Below, piece by piece: positions 49,801 through 54,467 of a stretch of DNA of 64,000 nucleotides (the first letter of the stretch is position 1; each line of letters starts with the position of its first letter). The DNA comes from Bugula neritina. Its lineage: Eukaryota > Bryozoa > Gymnolaemata > Cheilostomatida > Bugulidae. Position numbers and translations under genes: made by a program. The stretch lies in the NCBI GenBank assembly GCA_964035545.1, contig OZ037767.1, positions 624,680-688,679 on the forward strand, given 5' to 3'. The notes under the pieces were generated by a model that saw only the letters and a list, made by a program, of their open reading frames with translations, did no database searches and was not told the DNA's origin.

Positions 49801-51806
49801 TACAGAGAGTGTGTGTTACATGTACCTACTACACTGTATACAGAGAGTATGTGTTACATGTACCTACTACACTGTATACAGAGAGTGTGTGTTACATGTA
49901 CCTACTACACTGTATACAGAGAGTATGTGTTACATGTACCTACTACACTGTATACAGAGAGTATGTGTTACATGTACCTACTACACTGTATACAGAGAGT
50001 GTGTGTTACATGTACCTACTACACTGTATACAGAGAGCATGTGTTACATGTACCTACTACACTGTTTACAGATAAGAGAGTTGCAGATGCTACAGACTCT
50101 CCCTTCCAGAGGTTCATGGCATCCAGACGCACAATGGGGCCATCTTGTAGGCGGAGAGCCGTTCCACAAGTTACCAGGTGGGTTGGAGTTCCTTGTATGG
50201 TAGTAGAGTGTTCATACTGTGTCCATGTAATAGTATGTCTAGTAACAGTATAGTGTTAATACTGTGTCCATGTAATAGTATGTCTAGTAACAGTATAGTG
50301 TTAATACTGTGTCCATGTAATAGTATGTCTAGTAACAGTATAGTGTTCATACTGTGTCCATGTAGTAGTATGTCTAGTAACAGTATAGTGTTCATACTGT
50401 GTCCATGTAGTAGTATGTCTAGTAACAGTATAGTGTTCATACTGTGTCCATGTAGTAGCTAATCTACTCTCTCTCTCTTGTAGGACTAGAAGTCACTCCA
50501 GTGACCGACAGTATAGGCTGAGGAGAGATAGCAGTCCTTTAACTCGCACCAGTCTCGCTCCTGGTTCTACTTACTCCACCCAATCAAGTGAGACTTAACA
50601 TCTGCTTCTCAACTAGAATAGTCATGATATTCACCTCTTTCTGTGTTTCATAGTCATGATATTCACTTTTTTCTGTGTGCAGCTCACTCCACCATATCAC
50701 CGGTGACGAGAGACGAACTCAGCAGTGAGCAGCGGACTGTGTTACAGAAGAGACAGTTGGAGGTGGACGTGCGGAATCTCCTCTCCTGGCTAGGTGAGGC
50801 TGAAGAACTCAGTTTAAGGTGGGCGGAGAGAGTTCCTAATGATCTCAACTCACTGGGCAAACTCTGCGCTCAGTACAAGGTAAGCTATTCAACTCTCTGC
50901 TCAGTTCAACTCACATCTGTTACCCAATAGTAACCTCTCATCTGTAGCAACCACTCAGTTCAAATCCATCATCTATCTGACTTCTCCATATTTTCACATA
51001 ATATTTGCTGTATTTGATAGGATTTCTATACTCGCCTTCAACAACAGAGAAGTCGTGTCCTCTCAATCAACATCATCGCGAGTATGGACGACTCCGCAGG
51101 TAGTGAACTGGATTCTCTAAACTCTCGCTGGGAGAAGATACAGGAAATGATGGTTCGACATCGTACTCATCTCCAGCCCAGACTGGTGGCCTGCAAGGAG
51201 TTGGAGAGACAGATTAAGAAGTTGTCTGACTCCGTCACTGCCATACAGCTGGAGGTGATCAGCGAAGTATCAGATGTCAAGGTCAGTTGTTGCACTTCCT
51301 GTCACATTACAACTACTCGTTTATATCCTGCAATATCCACCAGTTGTCTCCCTTCATGATGTGTATTGTCAGCATATAGAGTTGTCTCTCTTCGTGATGT
51401 GTGTTGTCAGTATATAGAGTTGTCTCCCTTCATGATGTGTATTGTCAGTATATAGAGTTGTCTCCCTTCATAATGTGTATTGTCAGTATATAGAGTTGTC
51501 TGCCTTCATGATGTGTATTGTCAGCATATAGAGTTGTCTCTCTTCGTGATGTGTGTTGTCAGTATATAGAGTTGTCTCCCTTCATGATGTGTATTGTCAG
51601 TATATAGAGTTGTCTCCCTTCATAATGTGTATTGTCTCTTGCTATAGTCTGTGGAGAGTCACCTCAGGCGGCACTACAAGGCTATAAAGTCTCACCTCAG
51701 TAACCTCTCACCTATCCTGGCCGAGTACCAGCCGGCCGAGCAACTCATGGACTATCTGCTTATCGCAGAAGACAAATGTAAAACTCTCTTGAAAATAGAG
51801 GAATAA
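130..51806 (+). CDS. Giant spectrin-repeat-family protein, 3' part of gene, 77 exons, 5' end outside window
   Basis: I joined 77 GT-AG exons whose phases agree at every junction, giving 17,070 nt (5,690 codons including TAA). The protein is rich in Leu, Gln, Glu, Ser and Lys, with amphipathic heptads and the aromatic-rich helix starts of spectrin repeats, such as FEEWI (exon 25), EEWLRRAGEAM (exon 38), LQKWM (exon 45), DWLERIQSLL (exon 68) and LLSWLGEAEEL (exon 75). At about 110 residues per repeat this would be roughly 50 repeats. Proteins of this kind are actin- or nuclear-envelope-linked rods (nesprins) or spectraplakins. The N-terminal domains that would decide the family lie upstream. 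No KASH, EF-hand, GAR or ZZ domain precedes the stop, so a nesprin-like identity is only a guess; the spectrin-repeat call is firm. The gene hosts three antisense genes in intron 39, and most introns carry minisatellites. The exon blocks below give coordinates. Confidence 0.85.
451..573 (+). other. Stop-free, 3n intron 1
   Basis: The 123-nt intron has donor GTGAGT and acceptor TTATTCAG. It reads open in the frame of both flanking exons, so a retained form would add 41 residues. It also has a short tandem duplication of its first ~30 bases (TCAACTCGTAACT). Confidence 0.5.
709..1062 (+). repeat. Minisatellite, 14-bp unit ACTACACTGATGTC
   Basis: About 25 copies with GATGTC, GATATC and GATATT variants. 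It fills most of the intron between exons 2 and 3. Confidence 0.9.
3866..4265 (+). repeat. Minisatellite, 19-bp unit starting at the exon 9 donor
   Basis: About 21 copies of GTTAGTACCAGGTGTATAG. The real donor is CAG/GTTAGTACC at 3866, and each unit repeats GTTAGTACC, so decoy 5' splice sites run for 400 bp. Confidence 0.9.
4905..5078 (+). repeat. Minisatellite, ~28-bp unit
   Basis: Six imperfect copies of GAGTTATAGTCACTCTGATT plus GATATGGG or GATATGTA, in the intron between exons 11 and 12. Confidence 0.85.
5188..10150 (+). CDS. Spectrin-repeat giant, exons 12-24
   Basis: Exons: 5188-5343, 5482-5646, 5913-6096, 6254-6510, 6642-6796, 7055-7178, 7356-7568, 7906-8220, 8353-8492, 8664-8966, 9140-9395, 9591-9752, 9968-10150. 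Exon 12 (LLDEIQEHETDIRAVKEQ) is a textbook spectrin-repeat helix. The junction after 6096 is phase 1; those after 6796, 8492 and 8966 are phase 2; the rest are phase 0. Exons 10, 18 and 23 all begin GTTCAG directly after the acceptor CAG, so each has a second possible AG six bases downstream. The end of exon 14 with its donor is repeated once in the intron (6097-6133). Confidence 0.85.
6787..6890 (+). repeat. Short tandem array, 19-bp unit CACCTGACTCTTGTATGTT
   Basis: About four copies just inside the intron after exon 16. Confidence 0.8.
7569..7800 (+). repeat. AT-rich minisatellite with ACTAGT cores
   Basis: Units of about 19 bp (TATATTATATTACTAGTAG and TACTAGTCC variants) begin a few bases after the exon 18 donor. 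The array is rich in self-complementary ACTAGT and TATA blocks. Confidence 0.85.
8493..8645 (+). repeat. Minisatellite, ~46-bp unit starting at the exon 20 donor
   Basis: Three and a half copies of GTGACCTTCACCTTGCTCTG plus TTTTACTTCAAGTAGT. The first copy includes the real donor region (GA/GTGAGTGACC). Confidence 0.85.
9386..9555 (+). repeat. Minisatellite, 31-bp unit containing the exon 22 donor
   Basis: Five to six copies. The real junction ACTCTG/GTGAGTGGAG is repeated as CTCTG/GTGAGTAGAG in every unit, with exon-like TACAACTC bases included, so each unit holds an exon end plus donor. Confidence 0.9.
10328..16667 (+). CDS. Spectrin-repeat giant, exons 25-39
   Basis: Exons: 10328-10509, 10687-10978, 11282-11499, 11639-11852, 12103-12275, 12593-12867, 13168-13373, 13496-13693, 13941-14069, 14230-14337, 14491-14679, 15184-15501, 15762-15900, 16059-16231, 16522-16667. 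FEEWI at the end of exon 25 and IEEWLRRAGEAM in exon 38 are spectrin-repeat helix-A signatures. Exon 39 ends in phase 2 (last bases AC, donor GTGAGT), and the next exon found (29538) begins with the single base needed. This is the main reason I treat both halves as one gene across the 12.9 kb intron. Confidence 0.82.
11541..11643 (+). repeat. Tandem copies of the exon 28 acceptor and exon start
   Basis: Four copies of TTACAG/CGAGTT, three of them followed by AGAG as in the true exon start at 11639. Any copy could serve as a 3' splice site. Confidence 0.85.
12003..12100 (+). repeat. Short tandem array, ATCAGTTACTATACTMTACT units
   Basis: About four imperfect copies that run into the exon 29 acceptor (ACTCCACTAG). 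Confidence 0.75.
12476..12567 (+). repeat. Minisatellite, 17-bp unit TACTCAATCACTACACG
   Basis: Five copies shortly before the exon 30 acceptor. Confidence 0.85.
12856..13056 (+). repeat. Minisatellite, 40-bp unit carrying the exon 30 end and donor
   Basis: Five copies. The true junction AATGTGACG/GTTAGTCTAG recurs as AGTGTGACG/GTTAGTCTAG in each unit, so use of a downstream copy would retain earlier units. Confidence 0.9.
13703..13940 (+). repeat. Minisatellite, 23-bp unit running into the exon 33 acceptor
   Basis: About ten copies of ACTAGTGACATCTGGTGGTG plus TGT. The last copy has mutated to GGTGTGTTTAG, the functional acceptor. Confidence 0.9.
14667..15162 (+). repeat. Donor-site minisatellite with about 17 copies of CAG/GTGAGTG
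   Basis: Two interspersed unit lengths (about 20 and 29 bp) of AGGTGTCAGGTGAGTGAGCA. The first CAG/GTGAGTG is the exon 35 donor at 14680, and about 16 further near-perfect donors follow. Confidence 0.95.
16975..17178 (+). repeat. Minisatellite, 22-bp unit GTGTCAGCATAGGCAGACAG
   Basis: About nine copies lie in the giant intron, just downstream of the 3' end of the minus-strand gene at 17220. Confidence 0.85.
17220..18716 (-). CDS. Nested antisense gene 1: Ser/Thr-rich protein with C-terminal coiled coil, unknown family
   Basis: I do not recognise this family. On the minus strand the exons are 18716-18248, 17748-17654 and 17453-17220, joined in phases 1 and 0, giving 265 aa and stop TAA. The start ATG at 18716 has an in-frame TGA 12 bases upstream. 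Residues 1-156 are low-complexity Ser/Thr/Asp/Pro (HPQDMSSQSS, LNYEVTTDDQ). Exon 2 begins DVEGESSRR and ends MPM. Exon 3 starts YLRRKRRSNEEE and has a charged coiled coil at about residues 210-260 (EYQREIEKYQQKIEEKK). The same three-part plan, with the motifs PQD-x-x-SQSS, NYEV, DVE, MPM/TPM and YLRRKR, occurs in the next gene at 20113. It lies wholly inside intron 39 of the spectrin-repeat giant, in the opposite direction. No signal peptide or membrane span is visible. Confidence 0.75.
18161..18231 (+). tRNA. tRNA-Cys(GCA)-like sequence, possibly degenerate
   Basis: A 71-base cloverleaf can be drawn: acceptor GCCTCCG/TGGTGGC with discriminator A, D-arm with GGTAG, anticodon loop reading TTGCAAG (anticodon GCA) and T-loop TTCGATT. 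A-box-like TGGTGTAATGG and B-box-like GGTTCGATTTC are present, and TTTT follows at 18236-18239. Mismatches (4:69 U-U, 27:43 C-A, 31:39 C-C, 50:64 C-A) make it weaker than a normal tRNA, so a pseudogene or tRNA-derived repeat is possible. It sits inside intron 1 of nested gene 1, on the opposite strand. Confidence 0.55.
18717..20112. other. Intergenic stretch between nested genes 1 and 2
   Basis: No supported exon on either strand. The only feature is a C/T-rich tract at about 19645-19735 (repeated CTCTCCCTCCACC on the plus strand). The rest is AT-rich unique sequence. Confidence 0.5.
20113..21688 (-). CDS. Nested antisense gene 2: paralogue of nested gene 1
   Basis: Minus-strand exons 21688-21313, 20893-20796 and 20280-20113 join in phases 1 and 0 to give 213 aa, stop TAA. 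Residues 1-125 match gene 1 in motif order (YASAQQPQDIFSQSS, QNYEVITDGQ). Exon 2 begins DVEVSRNPQ and ends TPM; exon 3 begins YLRRKRQSD, as in gene 1, and is charged and coil-like but shorter. The exon 1 donor equivalent to gene 1's GAAG/GTTAGT reads GAAG/GTCTGG, a poor site. If it fails, exon 1 reads on to a stop at 21221. The exon 3 acceptor is embedded in a 29-bp array of copies of itself (20262-20645), and I chose the copy next to the coding sequence. Function unknown. Confidence 0.7.
20262..20645 (-). repeat. Acceptor-site minisatellite, 29-bp unit, of nested gene 2
   Basis: About 13 copies. Read on the minus strand, each unit contains TGGTTTGTAG/TATCTCC, a copy of the exon 3 acceptor plus the first exon bases. 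It yields long spurious reading frames on the plus strand. Confidence 0.95.
21740..21935. repeat. Tandem array of ~22-bp TTCTATAGACTATG units
   Basis: About seven imperfect copies of GTTCTATAGACTATGTTCTA upstream of nested gene 2. The array resumes at 22170, showing that the element at 21936-22169 inserted into it. Confidence 0.8.
21936..22169. mobile_element. Short non-autonomous hAT-type element (MITE)
   Basis: The 234-bp element has 15-bp inverted ends, CAGGGGTGGGCAACT on the left and the complement of CAGGGGTGAGCAACT on the right (one mismatch). These are the consensus ends of animal hAT elements. The 8-bp flanks GTATGGAG and CTATAGAC match at only 5 of 8, so the target duplication is decayed or absent. 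No transposase is encoded. It interrupts a tandem array. Confidence 0.8.
22178..23280. other. Intronic stretch without a recognised gene
   Basis: AT-rich sequence. At about 22870-23020 there is an imperfect inverted-repeat pair (TAAGCGTAGGGCCA against the complement of TAAGCATAGGGCTA) enclosing about 110 bases, probably another small inverted-repeat element. Nothing else stands out. Confidence 0.4.
23284..23960. mobile_element. Non-autonomous TIR element flanked by TA
   Basis: The 677-bp element has perfect inverted ends of 21 bp, beginning CCCCCTGTTCACACATTG. TA stands immediately outside both ends, which fits a TA target duplication. The sub-motif TTCACACATTG also recurs about 60 bases inside the left end. 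No transposase frame is visible, so the superfamily is not assigned. Confidence 0.75.
24010..24917. mobile_element. Non-autonomous hAT-type element, 908 bp
   Basis: The inverted ends are 16 bp and perfect (CAGGGATGGGCAAATG). They are flanked by 8-bp direct repeats CTTTACAG and CTTTACAA (7 of 8), the target-site length of hAT elements. The interior is AT-rich and shows no transposase coding. Ends are related to the shorter element at 21936. Confidence 0.9.
25026..25699 (-). CDS. Nested antisense gene 3: small acidic/coiled protein, unknown
   Basis: I do not recognise it. Minus-strand exons 25699-25630, 25538-25471 and 25331-25026 join in phases 1 and 0, giving 147 aa and stop TGA. Residues 1-46 are acidic and Ser-rich (MSGTEDMDVDEAS, ADEDDSGSS). 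Residues 47-147 contain a probable helix (AMKDNLAEKEQTIQMIE) and a second charged helix (EDKLDDYQLQLKRDNK), ending VSQPEDN. The exon count and intron phases match nested genes 1 and 2, and its orientation and spacing (about 3-4 kb) fit a cluster, but no sequence motif is clearly shared. An acceptor-like TTTTTAG upstream at about 25743 suggests a 5' untranslated exon further up. Confidence 0.6.
25365..25470 (-). repeat. 29-bp tandem array at the exon 2 donor of nested gene 3
   Basis: Three to four copies. On the minus strand the real donor CAG/GTTTGTAACTGATAC is followed by units GTTTGTAGGTGATATACTAA, again repeating the donor. Confidence 0.75.
25744..28599. other. AT-rich intronic stretch with a self-complementary simple-repeat block
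   Basis: No supported exon. Positions 26460-26690 are degenerate AGT/ACT triplet sequence. Positions 26690-27015 are an imperfect array of ATTAGTATT and TACTAATAC blocks, which complement each other and could fold into long hairpins. The rest is AT-rich unique sequence. Confidence 0.5.
26690..27015. repeat. Self-complementary TACTAAT/ATTAGTA low-complexity block
   Basis: Runs of TACTAATAC alternate with ATTAGTATTACT on the same strand, giving many perfect short inverted repeats. Confidence 0.8.
28636..29440 (+). pseudogene. Decayed 3' end of a non-LTR retrotransposon reverse-transcriptase ORF
   Basis: Three broken frames carry the C-terminal part of a Jockey/CR1-like reverse transcriptase. 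One segment reads NGTNIVLSDKVR, and after a frameshift the next reads YFGVLVDQNLRFHEHM, matching the LGV-x-ID-x-x-L-x-F-x-x-HI motif past the catalytic domain. A later segment (28915-29307) has an HIQKLTKTLAIKYI stretch and a final GRDSFLRHF, like the usual RSF-x-x-x-A end. A stop at 28822 and the shift next to it make it non-functional. The 3' tail AATAAATCAACCAATCAATAA at about 29411 resembles element ends. Confidence 0.7.
29538..33334 (+). CDS. Spectrin-repeat giant, exons 40-46
   Basis: Exons: 29538-29721, 29951-30295, 30487-30623, 31204-31396, 31653-31804, 32029-32149, 33320-33334. Exon 40 follows the giant intron; its acceptor is TGTTATAG and its first base completes a Thr codon begun in exon 39. 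Exon 45 carries W-x-x-L and LQKWM, typical of the start of a spectrin repeat. Exon 46 is a 15-nt microexon (YMKEL) with a good polypyrimidine acceptor and a GTAAGA donor. The intron between exons 45 and 46 is mostly a 41-bp minisatellite. Confidence 0.8.
30296..30480 (+). repeat. AT-rich minisatellite, ~37-bp unit
   Basis: About four to five copies of ACTGTATCTTATGTATACTT plus TATATTATATAATAT, filling the intron between exons 41 and 42. Confidence 0.85.
30905..31165 (+). repeat. Minisatellite, 26-bp unit with CAGGTAAA
   Basis: About ten copies of AGCTCATAGTATACAGGTAA plus ACACCT. Each unit includes a donor-like CAG/GTAAAC, here without a real donor next to it. Confidence 0.9.
32141..33181 (+). 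repeat. 41-bp donor-site minisatellite with an 11-unit higher-order repeat
   Basis: About 25 copies. The real exon 45 donor GAGCAGCAG/GTACTTGT (32150) is copied in each unit as CTAGCAG/GTACTTGT. A run beginning GCCAGCAGGCACTTG at 32511 recurs at 32962, exactly 451 bp (11 units) away, so a block of units was duplicated as a whole. Confidence 0.95.
33320..33334 (+). CDS. 15-nt microexon of the spectrin-repeat giant (exon 46)
   Basis: The exon encodes YMKEL between acceptor TCATTTCAG and donor GTAAGA. Its phase is 0 on both sides and its length is 3n, so it can be skipped or included without changing the frame. Without a transcript it remains a prediction. Confidence 0.6.
33644..41005 (+). CDS. 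Spectrin-repeat giant, exons 47-57
   Basis: Exons: 33644-33800, 33943-34112, 34421-34846, 35121-35291, 35477-35497, 36497-36636, 36846-36884, 37366-37424, 39184-39335, 40109-40283, 40515-41005. This stretch has unusually small exons (21, 39 and 59 nt) bounded by long minisatellite introns. Exon 49 uses a weak donor, GTTCGG; the frame of exon 50 requires a phase-0 end there and no better GT is nearby. Exons 53-54 encode basic, non-helical sequence (LAKRRR, RNRERGS), a likely flexible linker. Exon 57 returns to long helices. Confidence 0.75.
34895..35092 (+). repeat. AT-rich minisatellite, ~27-bp unit
   Basis: About seven copies of ATATTATATTAACATACCTG plus TAAT, in the intron before exon 50. 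Confidence 0.85.
35477..35497 (+). CDS. 21-nt microexon of the spectrin-repeat giant (exon 51)
   Basis: Acceptor TTATGCAG, coding TFEQELT, donor GTGAGT; phase 0 on both sides. The next surely coding exon starts at 36497. Confidence 0.6.
35631..35645 (+). CDS. Candidate 15-nt microexon, not counted in the 77
   Basis: AATGTTTAG precedes five codons (RTLTQ) followed by CAG/GTAACT. It is phase 0 and 3n, lying between exon 51 and exon 52. The acceptor's polypyrimidine tract is poor, so it may be chance. Confidence 0.3.
36075..36190 (+). repeat. Short array, ~32-bp unit with TACTTGGCTATGTATTACAT
   Basis: Three to four copies within the intron before exon 52. Confidence 0.8.
37193..37262 (+). repeat. 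Short array, 17-bp unit AGTACATGTCGTCTGCT
   Basis: Four nearly perfect copies in the intron before exon 54. Confidence 0.85.
37669..39176 (+). repeat. 1.5-kb minisatellite, 20-bp unit TGATATATACAACTACTAGG
   Basis: About 75 copies with CAGG, GCTACT and extra-TA variants fill the intron between exons 54 and 55. The last copy mutates into the acceptor region (CGATATGTTGCAG). Confidence 0.95.
39482..40098 (+). repeat. Near-perfect 17-bp minisatellite CTGCTCACTCACTTTAC
   Basis: About 36 practically identical copies lie in the intron between exons 55 and 56. The end changes to CTGACTCCCTTTCAG, the acceptor. Confidence 0.95.
41006..41500 (+). repeat. Minisatellite, 43-bp unit starting at the exon 57 donor
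   Basis: About 11 copies. The real donor TTG/GTATGTATAGTCTTTGG is copied as CT/GTATGTATAGTCTTTGG in each unit. Confidence 0.9.
41523..45974 (+). CDS. Spectrin-repeat giant, exons 58-67
   Basis: Exons: 41523-41732, 41919-42168, 42372-42540, 42629-42773, 42925-43164, 43460-43639, 44037-44297, 44492-44653, 44766-45042, 45805-45974. The exon 63 acceptor could be either TAG before 43460 or AAG before 43469; both keep the frame, adding or dropping SYK. Exon 64 has a YEAWVDQNSF start, in keeping with a spectrin repeat. The intron between exons 66 and 67 is a pure 40-bp minisatellite of 762 nt (3n) with no stop in frame. Confidence 0.82.
41745..41890 (+). repeat. Short array, AACTAGCACTAGGTTTACCT units
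   Basis: About five imperfect copies in the intron before exon 59. Confidence 0.7.
42145..42345 (+). repeat. Tandem copies of the exon 59 end and donor
   Basis: The true junction GAATACAGATACTATAG/GTTGG recurs four to five times, some copies with the donor partly deleted. About 20 exon bases are part of each unit. Confidence 0.9.
43155..43459 (+). repeat. 37-bp minisatellite spanning the exon 62 donor to the exon 63 acceptor
   Basis: About eight copies. Each carries TGCTGTCTA/GTAAGTGTAG, a copy of the real TGCTGTCTG/GTAAGT. The last copy (ACACCATGCTGTAG) supplies the exon 63 acceptor, so the whole intron is the array. Confidence 0.9.
45043..45804 (+). repeat. 40-bp minisatellite forming a whole stop-free intron
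   Basis: About 19 copies of AGTTACTCTTCTACTCTGTT plus TCTATGTATTACTATTACAC occupy the intron between exons 66 and 67. The intron is 762 nt (3n) and open in the frame of both exons; long open frames also exist in the other two plus frames. If retained it would add 254 residues, a repeat of Tyr/Leu/Thr-rich hydrophobic sequence. Confidence 0.95.
46060..48021 (+). CDS. Spectrin-repeat giant, exon 68: one 1,962-nt exon of several repeats
   Basis: A single 654-codon exon lies in a gene whose other exons average about 200 nt. It encodes about five to six consecutive spectrin-like repeats, marked by regularly spaced Trp/Leu helix starts (VRWTECQSIV, DWLERIQSLL, LQSQWTQLQETL, LHTQWQSVLSKL, IWSDFMERVDSLL, LKDRWKTLCNK). 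It starts after acceptor TTTTGTAG in phase 0 and ends AAG/GTACTC in phase 0. Loss of several introns, for example by recombination with a cDNA, would explain its size. A small unrecognised intron near 46140 cannot be excluded. Confidence 0.9.
48022..48160 (+). repeat. AT-rich array, TACTCTATATTATATATMTC units
   Basis: Four to five copies start directly at the exon 68 donor (AAG/GTACTCTATATT). Confidence 0.8.
48211..51806 (+). CDS. Spectrin-repeat giant, exons 69-77 and C-terminus
   Basis: Exons: 48211-48443, 48614-48875, 49040-49244, 49372-49644, 50072-50177, 50484-50587, 50683-50879, 51021-51281, 51648-51806. Exons 69-71 are helical. Exons 72-74 form a linker: a Lys/Arg/Glu-rich coil (EKRAELNRKKKAA) and then a Ser/Arg/Pro-rich segment (SSDRQYRLRR, SPLTRTSLAPGS) suited to phosphorylation. 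Exons 75-77 return to spectrin-repeat helices (LLSWLGEAEEL, LNSRWEKIQEM) and end KTLLKIEE, stop. No transmembrane KASH segment is encoded. The donor after 49244 (GTTCGA) is weak. The hexamer AATAAA at 51802-51807 overlaps the stop codon. Confidence 0.85.
49790..50071 (+). repeat. 38-bp acceptor-site minisatellite before exon 73
   Basis: About seven to eight copies. Each holds CTACACTGTATACAG/AGAG, and the last becomes CTACACTGTTTACAG/ATAAGAG, the real acceptor. Confidence 0.9.
50203..50460 (+). repeat. 45-bp minisatellite
   Basis: Five to six copies of GTGTCCATGTAATAGTATGT plus CTAGTAACAGTATAG in the intron between exons 73 and 74. Both strands read open through it. Confidence 0.9.
51345..51640 (+). 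repeat. 38-bp minisatellite before the last exon
   Basis: About eight copies of TATAGAGTTGTCTCCCTTCA. They end in TTGTCTCTTGCTATAG, the acceptor of exon 77. Confidence 0.9.
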
Positions 51807-51807
51807 A
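51802..51807 (+). promoter_or_regulatory. Possible poly(A) signal overlapping the stop codon
   Basis: AATAAA is formed by the last Glu codon, the TAA stop and the next base. If used, the 3' UTR would be only some 15-30 nt. Other AATAAA hexamers exist downstream (for example near 53086), so usage is uncertain. Confidence 0.35.
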
Positions 51808-54467
51808 ACTACCATGTATGTATTGAGTAATAATATATATTATAATGTATTAATTAATAATATATAATATAATGTATTAAGTATTAATATATAATATAAT
51901 GTATTGGGTAATAACATGTAATATAATGTATTGATGAATGTGTAATGAGTAATTGATTTTGGGTGATGGGACATGTGTAATTAATGGTAATGTTGATGTT
52001 TTAGAGACAAATTAAGATGGAACTCTACTGCTGGTTATGTGACTGCCACAAAGCAAGCCTTTGACATTCTTATCAGTTCTTCTGCCAAAAGATATTCCGT
52101 CCAGCACTATATTTTATTATGTTATTTTTTATTACATTACGCTATGTTATGTTATATGATGATACATATTATGATATGTTATATCATATTAGGTTACACA
52201 TTATATCATATTATATTAGAATAGATCTTAGTTAGTCGTAGAAGTGCCAGAGTAAAAACACAGCCGTCTGCCAAGTGTCATCTGACATGCAATCACATGA
52301 CACTGACACCTGCACCTACCTGCTCACTCACTGCATGCCTATGTTATTGTATATATATTTTGGGAGGATAGTTTTTAAAGCTTCTAATGACATTATTATA
52401 GTTACGACAAATTAGCTAATTTTTAGACATATTTTTGGTATATTTGTAACATTTATTGAGAAAATTAAGTGGGGTATAAACTGCTAAATTTTCTTTCCTG
52501 TGTGTTTGAATACATCAAGTTTATAACTATATTTACTGTAGCCATATATTTACTATCTTTAAATGAAGCATAGTTTTTATCTCACTAGTGTAAACACAAA
52601 GCTTTTATATTTCACTAATACAGCATATTTACTCATTCACTATCAACAACTTCATCTTCTTCCTGTTTTCATTAAATAACATGAAAATAATTCCTCATAA
52701 AATTGAATCAAAGGTCACAGCTTTGCAAATATTCATCAAAAATGAACTGATTTGCCCACCAACTTAGTTTGAGAGTCTCTTAATTTCTGAGCAAGCAGAC
52801 CCTTGATACACCCCCCCCCCCAACTATATAAACTCCTAGCACAGAGAGAAAACAGTTTAGTTCTAAGTGTGCCACTGCATCCCATGGCAGCGCTAGGAGA
52901 GCTGCCAACATACATACCTCTGCTCCGCATACATCTACTCAACTCATCTGTTACAAATAGTTTAACAATCGTAACTTTCTTTGAAACTTTTTACATTTCT
53001 GTACCATTTGCATAATTGATAATTCTATTTGCCTTGTTATAAATTGGCAGCAATGTGTTTTATACAACATACTACTACTTTAAATAAATACAATTTTTCT
53101 ATACTGTGTTTTAAATAAATGCAATTAATTGTTTACCAAACTACTTCAAATAGACTCTGTAGAAAATTGCTTGACTCTAATCTCCTAAAGAATTGAATAG
53201 TATGTTACTGACTACTGCTCTTTCTAATAATATTTCTCAAGTATCACTTCTCATTCTGGCTATTTTTGGGTGTTTATATTATGTAATGACTATGTGCGGC
53301 TTGGTGCTAGCTTTTTAAAAATATAACGTTATGGCTTTCTTGGTACTTTGGTCTTTTTTTATACAAGTTCCCCATAAATTATTGAGCTACACATCTTCAT
53401 GAAATTGACAGGTCGATCCAACGGGTTTAGAGTTGTCTGTTACAGGAATTGTACAGTTTTTCGCAAAATGATGAGCTCCACGTTTTTTAAATACATGGAA
53501 AAATTTAGTATTGTCAAAAATTTCTTATTTTCAATTTTTTTTTCTCAATAAAACATTAGTAATAATTATTTAGCACAAGGTGAATAATATTGTGTTCATG
53601 TTGCTAAGAAATAATATCCGGTCTTATAATCGTTTGTCTAAACTTCGTCAAAGGAATCAAATAATTTATGTAGTTAGAAGAGTGAATTAATATGTTTCTA
53701 GGGTTTTTGTTTGTCTTATGAAAACAAAGCAATTAAGTTAAAATTTATGTAAGTTTTTTTAGATATCAACTCAAGTTTTGCTTTTACACTTACTCTTAGA
53801 CTAAAACTAAAAGTTATACTTATACTTATAGACTGACTTTTACTCTAAAAGTAAGATTTAGATTCAGTTATTGAGAATGATTTAATATTATTAAATTAAA
53901 ATTAAACTAAAGAAGTTATTAGAAATTAACTCTGATTGTAATTTTAATTCTGATATGCATTCTATTGGCTATTGTGTGTCAGCTTGTTGCGCTTAAAATA
54001 ATTGTAAGTGAAACTCCACGAATGATAATCATATTGATGCTATGCTTTTAATTTCAATTTTCTACAAGTATAATATTAACAGTGACACTGCTATTACTAA
54101 TAGTAATAGTACTATTAATTAGTAGTTGTTTAAAACTTAAACTGAAACTACAAGCATTACTATTTGTAGCAATGCTTATATAATACCTAAATTGATTTTT
54201 TAATTAGCTGAGATTTACTTAGTAATCTTTGAGCAAAAAAGCCAATGCTTTTTTAAGAAATACTGTGTAAACCTAGTTCTTTAAGTGATGAATAACTATG
54301 TAGTTTTATTGGACAACATTTTCATTATGAGCTATAAGCATTATAAGGTTGAGAATTTTTATTTCAAGCAATAATTTTTTTCAGTAGCAGTTGCAAGATT
54401 CTACACATTGCTACAGCTTTAAATGTTTGTTTTATATTCACTGATTGTTTATAGTTTCTATTTAGCC
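51807..54467. other. Intergenic: 3' flank of the spectrin-repeat gene and 5' flank of SSUH2 copy 1
   Basis: AT-rich, with imperfect AATATA/TATAATG repeats at 51825-51930 and a TATGTTAT-type block at 52120-52220. A C-run (52810-52820) is present. From about 52927 on, the sequence is the first copy of the tandem duplication whose second copy starts at about 59866. No coding exon or KASH-like tail could be found. Confidence 0.6.

Noticed and set aside
49751-50462. Open frames with Thr/Tyr/Cys- or Ser/Met-rich repeat peptides
   Set aside because: These are translations of intronic 38- and 45-bp minisatellites between supported exons.
52803-53015. 70-codon plus-strand open frame starting MIHPPPQLYK
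   Set aside because: It straddles the left border of the segmental duplication, is not conserved in copy 2, and shows no motif.
51648-54467. KASH-type membrane anchor at or after the end of the giant protein
   Set aside because: No hydrophobic span followed by a Pro-rich end was found in frame before the stop or in plausible downstream exons.
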